Counted from the first letter of the stretch, positions 1 through 6,049 are shown. The stretch: 9,920 bases of DNA from an uncultured Alphaproteobacteria bacterium (GCA_944392185.1 CALXVW010000126.1:1-9920); one strand, 5' to 3'. The notes: generated by a model not told the origin, from the sequence alone. Made by a program: numbers and translations.

Positions 1-90
1 GTTAAAAGAATTTTAGAGGCCAAAGACCGCAAAGCAGCCGGCCCAACAGCCCCGGCTTGTGGATTGTATTTAAGCAAAGTCTGGTACTAA
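1..90 (+). CDS. truA: tRNA pseudouridine synthase A, C-terminal end (partial)
   Basis: The first 90 bases translate in frame 1 to 29 residues and a TAA stop. They contain the stretch AGPTAPACGLYLSKVWY, which matches the conserved end of TruA (AGPTAP..GLYL..V.Y). TruA makes pseudouridine at positions 38-40 of the tRNA anticodon arm. The rest of the gene, including its catalytic Asp, lies outside the window. The gene converges on recX with only seven bases between the two stop codons, and no hairpin is visible between them. The identification rests on this C-terminal signature alone, but that signature is distinctive. Confidence 0.85.
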   Translation, partial: VKRILEAKDRKAAGPTAPACGLYLSKVWY

Positions 91-97
91 TGAGAGC

Positions 98-640
98 TTA
101 GACTTGGCTTTCAAGCACTTTCACCGCAACATCATAATCAAAACCGGCACGCACCAAAATAGCCAAATCTTTGGAGCGGCGCTCTTTTCTGATTTCCTCG
201 CTGGCACTAAACGGCCCGATACGCCTTTTGCGCGCAAGCTTAAGTGCGGATTCGAAAGGATCAAAATCTTGCTCGGCAATCAGCTTATCAATAAGGTTTT
301 CATCGATTCCTTTCTCTCGCAGTTTGCCATGAATATAGCGGGGAGATTTCCCTGCCGCCATATAATCTTTAATTTTGAGCTCGCTGTATCTGGCATCATT
401 AAGGTACCCCACCCGCTGAAAGTCAGAAAGAACTTCCTCAATCCAGTCATAGCCTTCTTGCTTAACAAACTCTGGGGTGTGAAAAGCATAGTCATTAACT
501 CTGCGGCGCAAGACCGAGCGAAGATTCGCCACTGAGGATTCAAAACGTTTCAAATAATAGAGACCGATATTTTTAATCCGCATTTTAGTCATTTTGCGCA
601 TCGGTTTATCTTTTTTCTCTAATTCAAAAACATCCGCCAC
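98..640 (-). CDS. recX: Regulatory protein RecX
   Basis: A 180-residue RecX-family protein, a normal length for the family. RecX binds RecA filaments in the cytoplasm and limits RecA recombinase and coprotease activity. Family hallmarks are the N-terminal helix with YYLKRFESS (about residues 28-36), VLRRRVNDYA (about 43-52), the motif VGYLNDARYSELKI (about 77-90) and the later GKSPRYIHGKLREKGI (about 97-112), consistent with the repeated three-helix architecture. The start is GTG at 638-640, preceded by GGGAG about nine bases upstream. The ATG at 631-633 is out of frame. An in-frame ATG lies 13 codons further in and is a weaker alternative. recX is not next to recA here; it is convergent with truA and divergent from hslO. 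Confidence 0.88.
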   Translation of the reverse strand: MADVFELEKKDKPMRKMTKMRIKNIGLYYLKRFESSVANLRSVLRRRVNDYAFHTPEFVKQEGYDWIEEVLSDFQRVGYLNDARYSELKIKDYMAAGKSPRYIHGKLREKGIDENLIDKLIAEQDFDPFESALKLARKRRIGPFSASEEIRKERRSKDLAILVRAGFDYDVAVKVLESQV

Positions 641-668
641 TTGAAAAATCTCCCTAACAGGTTTATAC
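640..668 (+). promoter_or_regulatory. Possible RpoH (heat-shock sigma) promoter of hslO
   Basis: CTTGAAA at 640-646 is a perfect match to the -35 element of sigma-32 promoters. Fourteen bases further on, GTTTATAC (661-668) aligns with the A/T core of the heat-shock -10 (CCCCATnT in E. coli, C-Y-T-A-T type in alphaproteobacteria), although the C run is missing. Transcription would begin near 675, leaving about 30 bases before the hslO ATG. hslO belongs to the heat-shock regulon in E. coli, which fits. The -35 touches the GTG start of recX on the other strand. The -10 is imperfect. Confidence 0.4.
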
Positions 669-704
669 CTTTTGAACAGATATTAGATATAAGGAAAATA
701 TATA

Positions 705-1628
705 ATGACAAGTTCAAAATCAATACCGTTTGATAACTGCACCTCATTTTTTATTGAAAACGGCGTTTATCAGGGCCGCTTTATTCGCTTACATGAGGTT
801 GTGAACACCATAGTCGGTAAACACCGCTATCCTAAACCGATAGCTGCCGTTGTTGCCGAATGTACCGCGCTTGGAGCTTTGCTGGCCAGCCAATTAAAAT
901 ATGAGGGATTATTTACGCTGCAAATTCAGAGCAACGGTGTCATAAATTTGGTAGTGGTAGATGTCACCTCTGAGGGCAAGATCAGAGCCTGCGCCAGATA
1001 TGATGAAAAACATTTGGAAGAGAGCCAAAAACTGCGCAAAACAAGCGGCGAGATAGAAAATGCCCCACACCTGCTTGGCGGCGGTCACTTGGCATTCACG
1101 GTAGACCAAGGACAAAACACGGAGTTATATCAAGGTATTGTAGATTTACAAGGCAAGAATCTTTCTGAATGTGCCTTGAGGTATTTCAAACAATCAGAGC
1201 AGATTGATACAGACCTAAAACTTTTTCTGAAAGTGCCTGAAGGAGAGTCAACCACCTGGCTGGCGGCAGGTATCATGCTGCAAAAGATGCCGTCCAAAGG
1301 CTCCCTGCTCTCACCGGAAGAAGAAGCCGAAACTTGGAACGAGGCCAAAATTTTCATGCAGTCTTTAAATGAAAATGAGGTTTTTGATGCCACCTTGAGT
1401 GCGGAAGATATTCTAACCCGCCTCTTCCACGGCAACAAATTGCACATCACCAACAGCAAAGATTATGAGTTTGGCTGCCGTTGTTCCCGAGAAAAGCTCT
1501 TGCACACTTTGCAAACATTTTCCAAAGAAGATATAGACGCCATGGTAGAGAACAACAAAATAACGGCCACCTGCAATTTCTGCTCTGAGCAATATGTGTT
1601 TGAACCGGGTGAATTGCGCAAACAATAG
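705..1628 (+). CDS. hslO: 33 kDa chaperonin Hsp33 (redox-regulated holdase)
   Basis: A 307-residue Hsp33, close to the usual 290-300. Hsp33 is a cytosolic holdase switched on by oxidation: zinc-bound cysteines form disulfides and the linker unfolds to bind unfolding clients. The C-terminal zinc motif is intact, with C258 and C260 (CxC), 29 residues, then C290 and C293 (CxxC). The N-terminal domain carries family stretches such as EGLFTLQIQSNGVINLVVVD (about 67-86) and HLLGGGHLAFTVDQG (about 122-136). The ATG at 705 has AAGGA at 691-695 as its ribosome binding site. It is divergent from recX, with a candidate heat-shock promoter in between and a strong hairpin terminator downstream. hslO next to apaG is a known alphaproteobacterial neighbourhood; here a lipoprotein gene sits between them and apaG is inverted. 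Confidence 0.95.
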   Translation: MTSSKSIPFDNCTSFFIENGVYQGRFIRLHEVVNTIVGKHRYPKPIAAVVAECTALGALLASQLKYEGLFTLQIQSNGVINLVVVDVTSEGKIRACARYDEKHLEESQKLRKTSGEIENAPHLLGGGHLAFTVDQGQNTELYQGIVDLQGKNLSECALRYFKQSEQIDTDLKLFLKVPEGESTTWLAAGIMLQKMPSKGSLLSPEEEAETWNEAKIFMQSLNENEVFDATLSAEDILTRLFHGNKLHITNSKDYEFGCRCSREKLLHTLQTFSKEDIDAMVENNKITATCNFCSEQYVFEPGELRKQ

Positions 1629-1661
1629 TTTAACCAGTTTTTAATTAATATTGATTAATGT

Positions 1662-1694
1662 AAAAGAAGTTCTCCCAAAGAAAGAACTTCTTTT
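1662..1694. terminator. Intrinsic terminator after hslO
   Basis: A perfect 12-base inverted repeat: AAAAGAAGTTCT (1662-1673) and AGAACTTCTTTT (1683-1694), with a nine-base loop. The arms end in A4 and T4, so it has the form of a bidirectional intrinsic terminator, although the U-run is short and the stem is AU-rich. It ends immediately before the ATG at 1695, which makes that ATG an unlikely translation start and supports the next one at 1722. Confidence 0.7.
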
Positions 1695-1721
1695 ATGTTT
1701 GCAAACACTGGAAATATTGCC

Positions 1722-2348
1722 ATGATTAATTTAAGAAAAATCCTACCTGTTTTGACTTTATCCGTATTGCTCAGCGGTTGTGCCGCCTGGTTTCCGGATT
1801 CTGAAGACGAGAAACTCGCCACCTACAGCGAGCCACGCTACACTTCATCGGAGCCAATTCAACTTAAAGTCAGCCAGATTAAAGTTATATCTGAATTCAC
1901 ACCCTCATTCACCCGCCCGCATGTGGAGCACCTTTTCCCGGTTTCAATTGAAAAGACCGCCAAACTCTGGGCGCAGGACCGCTTGAAAGCAGCAGATTTC
2001 TCAACCAAGCGGATAGCTGAAGTTATCATCAAAGATGCCAGTGTGACCGAGACCTTGGAGCCAAGCCAGAATAAAATTTTCAACTCCGACAGAGTACGCT
2101 ATCGCGCCACCTTGGTCATGACAATTAAGATTACAGACCCCGAGAATATGTCACAAGCCTCCACCAACGTAGATGCTTGGCGCGAGCTGGCAATTCCGGC
2201 CAATACCGACATTGCCGAAAAAGAGCAATACTGGAACGGCATGGTGACCAAACTCTTTGATGAGTTCAACACCAAGATGACAGCCAACATATATCAATAT
2301 CTGAATATGTATGTGATAAACAAGCCGCTCACACCGACTTATTACTAG
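1722..2348 (+). CDS. Predicted outer-membrane or periplasmic lipoprotein, function unknown
   Basis: A 208-residue protein with a classic lipoprotein signal: Lys/Arg near the N-terminus, a hydrophobic run, then the lipobox LLSGC with the lipidated Cys at residue 20. The following residues are AAW, with no Asp at +2, which by the E. coli rule favours the outer membrane. The mature part has a segment FPVSIEKTAKLWAQDRLKAA (about 77-96) and alternating hydrophobic strands later. I recall similar lipoproteins in alphaproteobacterial genomes but know no assigned function. I chose the ATG at 1722 because it gives a proper signal peptide; an in-frame ATG at 1695 abuts the hslO terminator hairpin and would add nine residues. 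No good Shine-Dalgarno is seen (weak TGGAAA). It ends in TAG within a CTAG shared with the apaG stop. Confidence 0.75.
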   Translation: MINLRKILPVLTLSVLLSGCAAWFPDSEDEKLATYSEPRYTSSEPIQLKVSQIKVISEFTPSFTRPHVEHLFPVSIEKTAKLWAQDRLKAADFSTKRIAEVIIKDASVTETLEPSQNKIFNSDRVRYRATLVMTIKITDPENMSQASTNVDAWRELAIPANTDIAEKEQYWNGMVTKLFDEFNTKMTANIYQYLNMYVINKPLTPTYY

Positions 2349-2749
2349 TTAATGGCGTGAGAAGTTTTTCCTCCGGGTACTGACAAAGAAAACGTCGGTA
2401 TCCGGATATTTTTTGTCTGCCCGTGAGCAAGCACTTTGCAGCAGCCATAAAACACGGCATTAGGAGAATTAAGCGGCGCCTCAGAGGTAAACTCGAAATA
2501 CTCTCCCGGTTCAAGCTCGGGCAATTCGCCTTTAAAACCGGCACTGGAATCATTGTACCGATTCCCCTTATCATCGGTGATACTCCAGTCTTTACCCAAG
2601 AGTTGGATTTTATCATCGGTATTATTTTCAATACAGAGATAATATCCCCACAAGAAGTGGCTGGCAGGCTTTTCATCGACCAAAACCGGACAAGCGGAAA
2701 CGACTATTCCGTCTGTTTGGCTGACACAAAACTCTTGTTCCTCAAGCAT
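2345..2749 (-). CDS. apaG: ApaG domain protein
   Basis: A 134-residue ApaG-family protein, matching the usual 125-135. ApaG is a single beta-sandwich (fibronectin-III-like) domain. Its name comes from cobalt and magnesium phenotypes in enterobacteria, and its biochemical role is unsettled. Family features seen here are YYLCIENNTDDKIQLLGKDW (about 36-55), ITDDKGN (57-63), the glycine segment GFKGELPELEPGEYFEFTS (71-89) and IRIPTFSL (115-122) near the end. The start at 2749 is preceded by AGAGG about six bases upstream. The frame stays open to an ATG at 2833, but those 28 extra residues do not look like ApaG and overlap the structured GC-rich element. The stop shares CTAG with the convergent lipoprotein gene, and no terminator hairpin lies between them. 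Confidence 0.88.
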   Translation of the reverse strand: MLEEQEFCVSQTDGIVVSACPVLVDEKPASHFLWGYYLCIENNTDDKIQLLGKDWSITDDKGNRYNDSSAGFKGELPELEPGEYFEFTSEAPLNSPNAVFYGCCKVLAHGQTKNIRIPTFSLSVPGGKTSHAIN

Positions 2750-2810
2750 CTTCGCCTCTGAAAAAATTAACTTATAATTAACCTTTAAAGAAAAGAAATT
2801 TGATTCGCAA

Positions 2811-2950
2811 GGAGAGTCTAACGTTATCCCCAACTGGTCAGCGACCAGGGGCAGTGCGAACGCGCACGGCGATAACTCCGCTGTAACCCGCGCGGCTCCC
2901 GTTGGTCGGCGCGCTAATTTTGGGTGCCATATTCAAACAAATACTGCCCT
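2811..2950 (+). ncRNA. GC-rich structured RNA element, possibly C4/CI-type antisense RNA
   Basis: This GC-rich island in an AT-rich neighbourhood folds well. An outer helix GTTATC (2823-2828) with GATAAC (2871-2876) encloses two hairpins, making a three-way junction: CCC-AA-CTGGTC with GACCAG-GGG (2829-2839 and 2843-2851, loop AGC), and GTGCG (2854-2858) with CGCAC (2863-2867). A further stem pairs GCGCG (2890-2894) with CGCGC (2910-2914). Competing pairs exist: CGACCA (2842-2847) with TGGTCG (2903-2908), and GGGCAGT (2849-2855) with ACTGCCC (2943-2949). From memory the GTAACCCGC...GGCTCCC stretch recalls phage P1/P4 C4-type antisense RNAs, and an HTH gene follows. That family link is a low-confidence recollection; the fold itself is read from the sequence. 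One plus-strand frame is open from 2778 to 2975 but has no start codon. Confidence 0.45.
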
Positions 2951-2964
2951 CCCCAATAATTTAA

Positions 2965-2992
2965 TTGCATTTTAATTTTTCTGCTCTAATAT
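2965..2992 (+). promoter_or_regulatory. Weak candidate promoter for the 2999-3165 RNA
   Basis: TTGCAT (2965-2970) and TAATAT (2987-2992) are separated by 16 bases. They match three and four of the six bases of the sigma-70 -35 and -10 consensus. The predicted start near 2999 coincides with the first base of the helix 2999-3021. This is suggestive only, since AT-rich DNA yields such matches often. Confidence 0.25.
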
Positions 2993-2998
2993 CGTTTT

Positions 2999-3165
2999 CG
3001 CAGGGGCGAGTTGCGCCTGCGGAGTATCGAAACTCCTTAACACAAAAACCACTCCTCTTTTGGGGAGCCGGGGATATAAGCGTACTTGTATGTCGAATAA
3101 CCCGGACTGTTGTGTTACAGTTTCGAACTCCCCGCCTTTTCTTAAAAAAGGCGGTTTCTTTTTTC
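2999..3165 (+). ncRNA. Structured small RNA or cis-regulatory leader ahead of the HTH gene
   Basis: About 165 bases without a convincing ORF but with several helices: CGCAGG (2999-3004) with CCTGCG (3016-3021); GGAGT (3021-3025) with ACTCC (3032-3036); CTCCTC (3052-3057) with GGGGAG (3062-3067), loop TTTT; CCGGG (3068-3072) with CCCGG (3101-3105); ACTGT (3106-3110) with ACAGT (3117-3121). GGGGAG (3062-3067) can instead pair with CTCCCC (3128-3133), closing a three-way junction and excluding the local hairpin. The unit ends in a strong terminator ten bases before the ribosome binding site of the HTH gene. It is either a free-standing sRNA or an attenuator/riboswitch-like leader. I could not match it to TPP, FMN, cobalamin, glycine, c-di-GMP, tmRNA, SRP or RNase P consensus motifs. 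Confidence 0.45.
3132..3165 (+). terminator. Strong intrinsic terminator upstream of the HTH gene
   Basis: CCGCCTTTT (3132-3140) and AAAAGGCGG (3146-3154) form a nine-base-pair stem with a five-base loop. The stem is followed by TTTCTTTTTT (3155-3164), a textbook U-tract. The base of the stem overlaps by two bases the CTCCCC that can pair back to 3062-3067. Its position just before a coding start suggests either the end of a small RNA or transcriptional attenuation of the following gene. Confidence 0.85.
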
Positions 3166-3188
3166 AAGAAATTTAGGAGTTTGTAACG

Positions 3189-3407
3189 ATGAAAAATTTT
3201 TCTTTTTTACTGCGTAGTCAGTTAGCTACACAACTTAGACAAATCAGGCTTGATAAAAATCTACCCATCACCAACATTGCCTGCGGGTGCGATTTATCCG
3301 TTGCCAATATTGATGCCATTGAACGAGGAGAGCCGCTTTCTTTTAAGAAATACCTCCGCCTAATCCAATATTACGGAAAACAAATCCGTATCCAATTATT
3401 AGAGTAG
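3189..3407 (+). CDS. Small XRE/Cro-type helix-turn-helix protein
   Basis: A 72-residue protein made up almost wholly of a Cro/C1-type DNA-binding domain. The predicted helices are about residues 9-22 (QLATQLRQIRLDK), 27-33, the recognition helix around 37-47 (SVANIDAIERGE, with the typical IERGE ending) and 52-63, followed by a short strand QIRIQLLE. ATG 3189 is preceded by AGGAG (3175-3179) at nine bases. No other domain is present, so it is likely a simple repressor or regulator; its target is unknown. It follows the terminator at 3132-3165 directly, so its expression requires read-through or a promoter hidden in the leader. Free-standing small HTH proteins of this size are common in phage remnants and toxin-antitoxin loci, but no toxin-like partner is visible here. 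Confidence 0.8.
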   Translation: MKNFSFLLRSQLATQLRQIRLDKNLPITNIACGCDLSVANIDAIERGEPLSFKKYLRLIQYYGKQIRIQLLE

Positions 3408-3570
3408 CTTGAGAATGCTTTGGCTGGCTTGGCTTGCAAGTGATAGAGAATTAATGGCTAATTGCTGCCTTGTTTGCAAAGCCAGCATATTGGGCTCACC
3501 AAGGCCGTGGTAATGCCTTTATCGTATTCACCGCTTAACCCATACTATCTAACAGTAGGCTCAAAATAAA
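3408..3570. other. Non-coding gap with a possible hairpin
   Basis: There is no credible ORF between the HTH stop and the carD-side terminator. The gap holds a run of GGCT-type repeats (3421-3436). GCTGGCTT (3423-3430) can pair with AAGCCAGC (3479-3486), and a second register gives TGGCTTGC (3430-3437) with GCAAAGCCA (one bulge). CTTGCAAG at 3433-3440 is self-complementary. There is no U-tract, so this is not a clear terminator for the HTH gene. It may be part of that gene's 3' untranslated region. Confidence 0.3.
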
Positions 3571-3606
3571 TTGAAACCCCGCTTTTTTAAGCAAGCGGGG
3601 TTTCAA
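3571..3606 (-). terminator. Terminator of the carD transcript
   Basis: A 14-base-pair stem: TTGAAACCCCGCTT (3571-3584) and AAGCGGGGTTTCAA (3593-3606), with an eight-base loop. Read on the minus strand it lies 16 bases past the carD stop and is followed by TTTATTTT, a good U-rich tail. Read on the plus strand the tail is poor in U, so it mainly serves the minus-strand gene, though the stem could also stop transcripts arriving from the HTH side. Confidence 0.85.
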
Positions 3607-3622
3607 TCTCTATCAAGTAAAT

Positions 3623-4129
3623 TTATTTAACCAGCATAGACAATAACTTTTGAGTTGCATCTGCCGGTGTTATATTTTCAAACACGGCATATTCATTAGC
3701 CAAACGATCCAATGCTTGCTCATAAATTTGGCGTTCGCTGTAAGATTGCTCTGCCAAATTCTCGTTTCGATGAAGATCACGTACAACCTCGGCAATAGCG
3801 ACCGGATTACCGGAATTGATTTTGTTCTCATATTCCTGAGCACGGCGAGACCACATAACTTTTTTAACCTTAGCTTTGCCTTTTAAGGTGGTTAAGGCCT
3901 CATTAATGGTGTCTGCATTCGAAATTTTACGCAAACCGGTTGTCTCAGCTTTAGCCATAGGAATACGCAGGGTCATTTTGTCTTTGGCAAAATTAACCAC
4001 AATCAATTCCAACTCTGAGCCAGCCACATTTTGCTTGGTAATATCGGCAACCTTACCCACGCCATGAGCAGGATAAACAACATATTCACCGGAACAAAAC
4101 GGATTTAATACTGAGATTTTTTTATTCAT
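3623..4129 (-). CDS. CarD/CdnL-family transcriptional regulator
   Basis: A 168-residue CarD-family protein, the normal length for alphaproteobacterial members. These proteins bind the RNA polymerase beta subunit and stabilise open complexes, notably at rRNA and growth-related promoters. The N-terminal RNA-polymerase-interacting domain is at about 13-65 (GEYVVYPAHGVGKVADI, then IVVNFAKDKMTLRIPM). The C-terminal helical DNA-contacting domain is at about 72-166 and includes the conserved WSRRAQEYENKI (93-104) with its Trp, and NENLAEQSYSERQIYEQALDRLANE (122-146). ATG at 4129 has AGGAAG (4135-4140) as its ribosome binding site. It is transcribed alone, with its own terminator, and is divergent from the Cys-rich protein gene. 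Confidence 0.92.
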   Translation of the reverse strand: MNKKISVLNPFCSGEYVVYPAHGVGKVADITKQNVAGSELELIVVNFAKDKMTLRIPMAKAETTGLRKISNADTINEALTTLKGKAKVKKVMWSRRAQEYENKINSGNPVAIAEVVRDLHRNENLAEQSYSERQIYEQALDRLANEYAVFENITPADATQKLLSMLVK

Positions 4130-4229
4130 CTTGTCTTCCTATTTTTCTTATGATTATTAGGCTGTGTTATTCAATAACATCGGTAACATACCACAAAATT
4201 TGATTTAAATCTAGCCCCAAAAATCAATT

Positions 4230-4257
4230 TTGTCAAAAAAGTCCAAATTATTTTAAC
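4230..4257 (+). promoter_or_regulatory. Weak candidate promoter of the Cys-rich secreted protein gene
   Basis: TTGTCA (4230-4235) and TTTAAC (4252-4257) are separated by 16 bases, each matching four of six consensus bases. Downstream, in the leader just before the ATG, is an imperfect inverted repeat with ends GCCCT (4274-4278) and AGGGC (4307-4311) flanking an A/T-rich interior, which could form a stem near the start codon. The surrounding gap (4142-4318) is very AT-rich, so chance matches are likely. Confidence 0.25.
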
Positions 4258-4318
4258 TCAAAATTAATTGTAACGCCCTAAAATGAACAATAAAAACGTT
4301 TATTTGAGGGCATAAAAC

Positions 4319-6049
4319 ATGATTAAGCTTACAAAAACATTGGTCTTAGTCTTTTTCTTTGGTGTCGTGCTAACCGCTCATGCAGCAGTGGTACCGGAAT
4401 ATGCCACCAACACCTACCAAAACCATGAGCTGACCAGAGCCGAGCAAAAATGTTTGGATGAAGGCTACAAAATCACCTATGCCAACTGCTCCAACCAAAC
4501 GGCACCAACGGACAGGTGCCCTCATCATGACGGCTATTACAAAAGCTGCTCCCAAGAACAATGGTGCCGCAATAACAACTACACATTTTCAGTCAACGAT
4601 TGCAAAGCCCCGTTTTATCCTTTTAAGATGTGTGCCAATAAATTTCCGCTTTATCGTATTTGCCAAGAAAACATCGAAAAAGCCTGCACGGAAGCCGGCT
4701 TTGTTCACAAAGACAAATGTCAACTGACAGACAAAAAATGCCCGTTTTCACCGGATTATGGGATTTGTTGCGATAGCTGCCCCAATTTTGCCTATGCTAT
4801 AGATGCTATTCCTGCCGGCTATATTGCTCAGGGAGAAACCTGCACCACCTGTGACGGTGTTGTCAAAACCAATGTCATCCCCGCACCCTGTGATGGTTTC
4901 TTGAGCTGTGAATTTGGTCCCATGAGTCAACAGACACCATCTTGCCTGCAGGGAAAAAGCATGCTCTACAGTGCTTGCAAAACATCGGGTATGGTTTGCC
5001 AGGAAAAAGGGTATAATTCAACCAGCTGCCCGGAAACTTATGATAGTACTTCCTGCCCTGAAAACGAAAATTTCAAGCTTTGTACAGTCAATTGCAAAAA
5101 ACAAGCTATAGCCGACAACCCCGGAGCAGATATTTTTGCCGAAGATGCTGTTGATCCTGTTGTTGACTTAACAAAAACTCAAATCAAATCACTTGTTGGG
5201 ATGAGTGAGCCGTCTTGCATCAATCAAAGCCGTCCGGAAATAACACTTCATATCAATCAACAAAACATGGAGATGTATGCCAATCTGTTTGACCGCACGA
5301 TAGAAAATGTCAACTTCAATTTGATTTTTGATGAACCTTTACCTTTATCTGCTAATGGTAGTTTTAATAATGTTCGCATTACTGCATCTGGTATGTTACC
5401 GGAATGTCCGTTCACAGCCCAAAGCATGGAAATTTTTGGTATTGTAAGTTTCAATGATATCCCGACACTTTGCTCTGATTTTCATATTAATCAGGGGGCC
5501 AAACTTTTGTCCTCCGGCAGTGTTAAAGGCAATATCACGATGGAAAGGGATTCTGCCCTTGGGCTTAAAGGAGATCTTAAAGGAGCGCTCAAAGCCAAAA
5601 GCTATACAGAAATCTTTATTAAGGGATCGCTTGAATTTAAAGATGAATTAAACAGCGAAAAAGATTCCGAAAGCATTGTCCTGGGATGCAATTCAAAAGC
5701 CAAAATCGAAAAAGGAATTATTGCCGATACATCTTCTATCTATCTTAAACAATGGGCATCTTTGGATACCCCAAACATAAAGCTGATTTCCACAAGCGAC
5801 AATCTTTCCTTACCCAATACCTTGGCTTCAATCCATATGTTTAAATATACAAAATTATTCAACGCTTATGGTGAAACTGTTTACCCGATGGCTGAAAACA
5901 ATGAAACCGGATGTGATGATAAATATTATATCCATCTTGGTTCAGCCTCAGATACAAACAAACAAAGTATTACCATAGAGCCGTCTAATCTACTTGAGAA
6001 CAAGTGGCAATGCCAAAATCTGGACTACAAACAGCAACAATGTGACTAG
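4319..6049 (+). CDS. Secreted Cys-rich modular protein with beta-repeat C-terminal half
   Basis: 576 residues. An N-terminal signal peptide (KLTK, a hydrophobic core at 8-20, AHA before Ala23) indicates Sec export, with signal peptidase I cleavage near residue 22. The mature protein has 32 cysteines, 25 of them between 45 and 259. At least four four-Cys modules are visible: Cys 45/57/67/77 and 83/95/105/115 have identical 11-9-9 spacing; 123/134/141/150 and 227/237/246/255 are shorter versions. Between them are CxxC pairs (151/154, 175/178). Modules share an aromatic residue five positions after the first Cys and often CP before the last interval. The half after about 290 is Cys-poor, with short alternating strands and LKG repeats (416-424), suggesting a repetitive beta structure. 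I do not recognise a function; surface attachment or host contact is speculation. Its stop is in a CTAG shared with the next gene. Confidence 0.8.
   Translation: MIKLTKTLVLVFFFGVVLTAHAAVVPEYATNTYQNHELTRAEQKCLDEGYKITYANCSNQTAPTDRCPHHDGYYKSCSQEQWCRNNNYTFSVNDCKAPFYPFKMCANKFPLYRICQENIEKACTEAGFVHKDKCQLTDKKCPFSPDYGICCDSCPNFAYAIDAIPAGYIAQGETCTTCDGVVKTNVIPAPCDGFLSCEFGPMSQQTPSCLQGKSMLYSACKTSGMVCQEKGYNSTSCPETYDSTSCPENENFKLCTVNCKKQAIADNPGADIFAEDAVDPVVDLTKTQIKSLVGMSEPSCINQSRPEITLHINQQNMEMYANLFDRTIENVNFNLIFDEPLPLSANGSFNNVRITASGMLPECPFTAQSMEIFGIVSFNDIPTLCSDFHINQGAKLLSSGSVKGNITMERDSALGLKGDLKGALKAKSYTEIFIKGSLEFKDELNSEKDSESIVLGCNSKAKIEKGIIADTSSIYLKQWASLDTPNIKLISTSDNLSLPNTLASIHMFKYTKLFNAYGETVYPMAENNETGCDDKYYIHLGSASDTNKQSITIEPSNLLENKWQCQNLDYKQQQCD

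Noticed and set aside
104..535. Long plus-strand open frame opposite recX
   Set aside because: It lies wholly antisense to a clear RecX gene and its translation shows no family features.
2750..2833. N-terminal extension of apaG from an upstream ATG
   Set aside because: The extra 28 residues do not resemble ApaG and have no ribosome binding site as good as the AGAGG before 2749.
2778..2975. Open plus-strand frame encoding a peptide with DNSAVTRAAPVGRR
   Set aside because: It has no ATG, GTG or TTG start and overlaps the RNA helices; at best a decayed or RNA-constrained frame.
3062..3136. tRNA-like look: GGGGAG...TTTCGAAC-TCCCC resembling acceptor and T-loop
   Set aside because: The 6-bp end pairing exists, but there is no T stem (ACAGT cannot pair with TCCCC), no D arm and no anticodon arm of correct size, so it is not a tRNA.
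2811..3165. tmRNA, RNase P RNA or SRP RNA
   Set aside because: No tag reading frame ending in an Ala-Ala stop, no GGTTCGA/TTCGAC pair, no RNase P core motifs and no GGAAGGNAGCAGCC loop. The region was kept as an unassigned structured RNA.
3423..3486. Intrinsic terminator for the HTH gene
   Set aside because: Pairing is imperfect and there is no U-tract; noted only as a possible hairpin.
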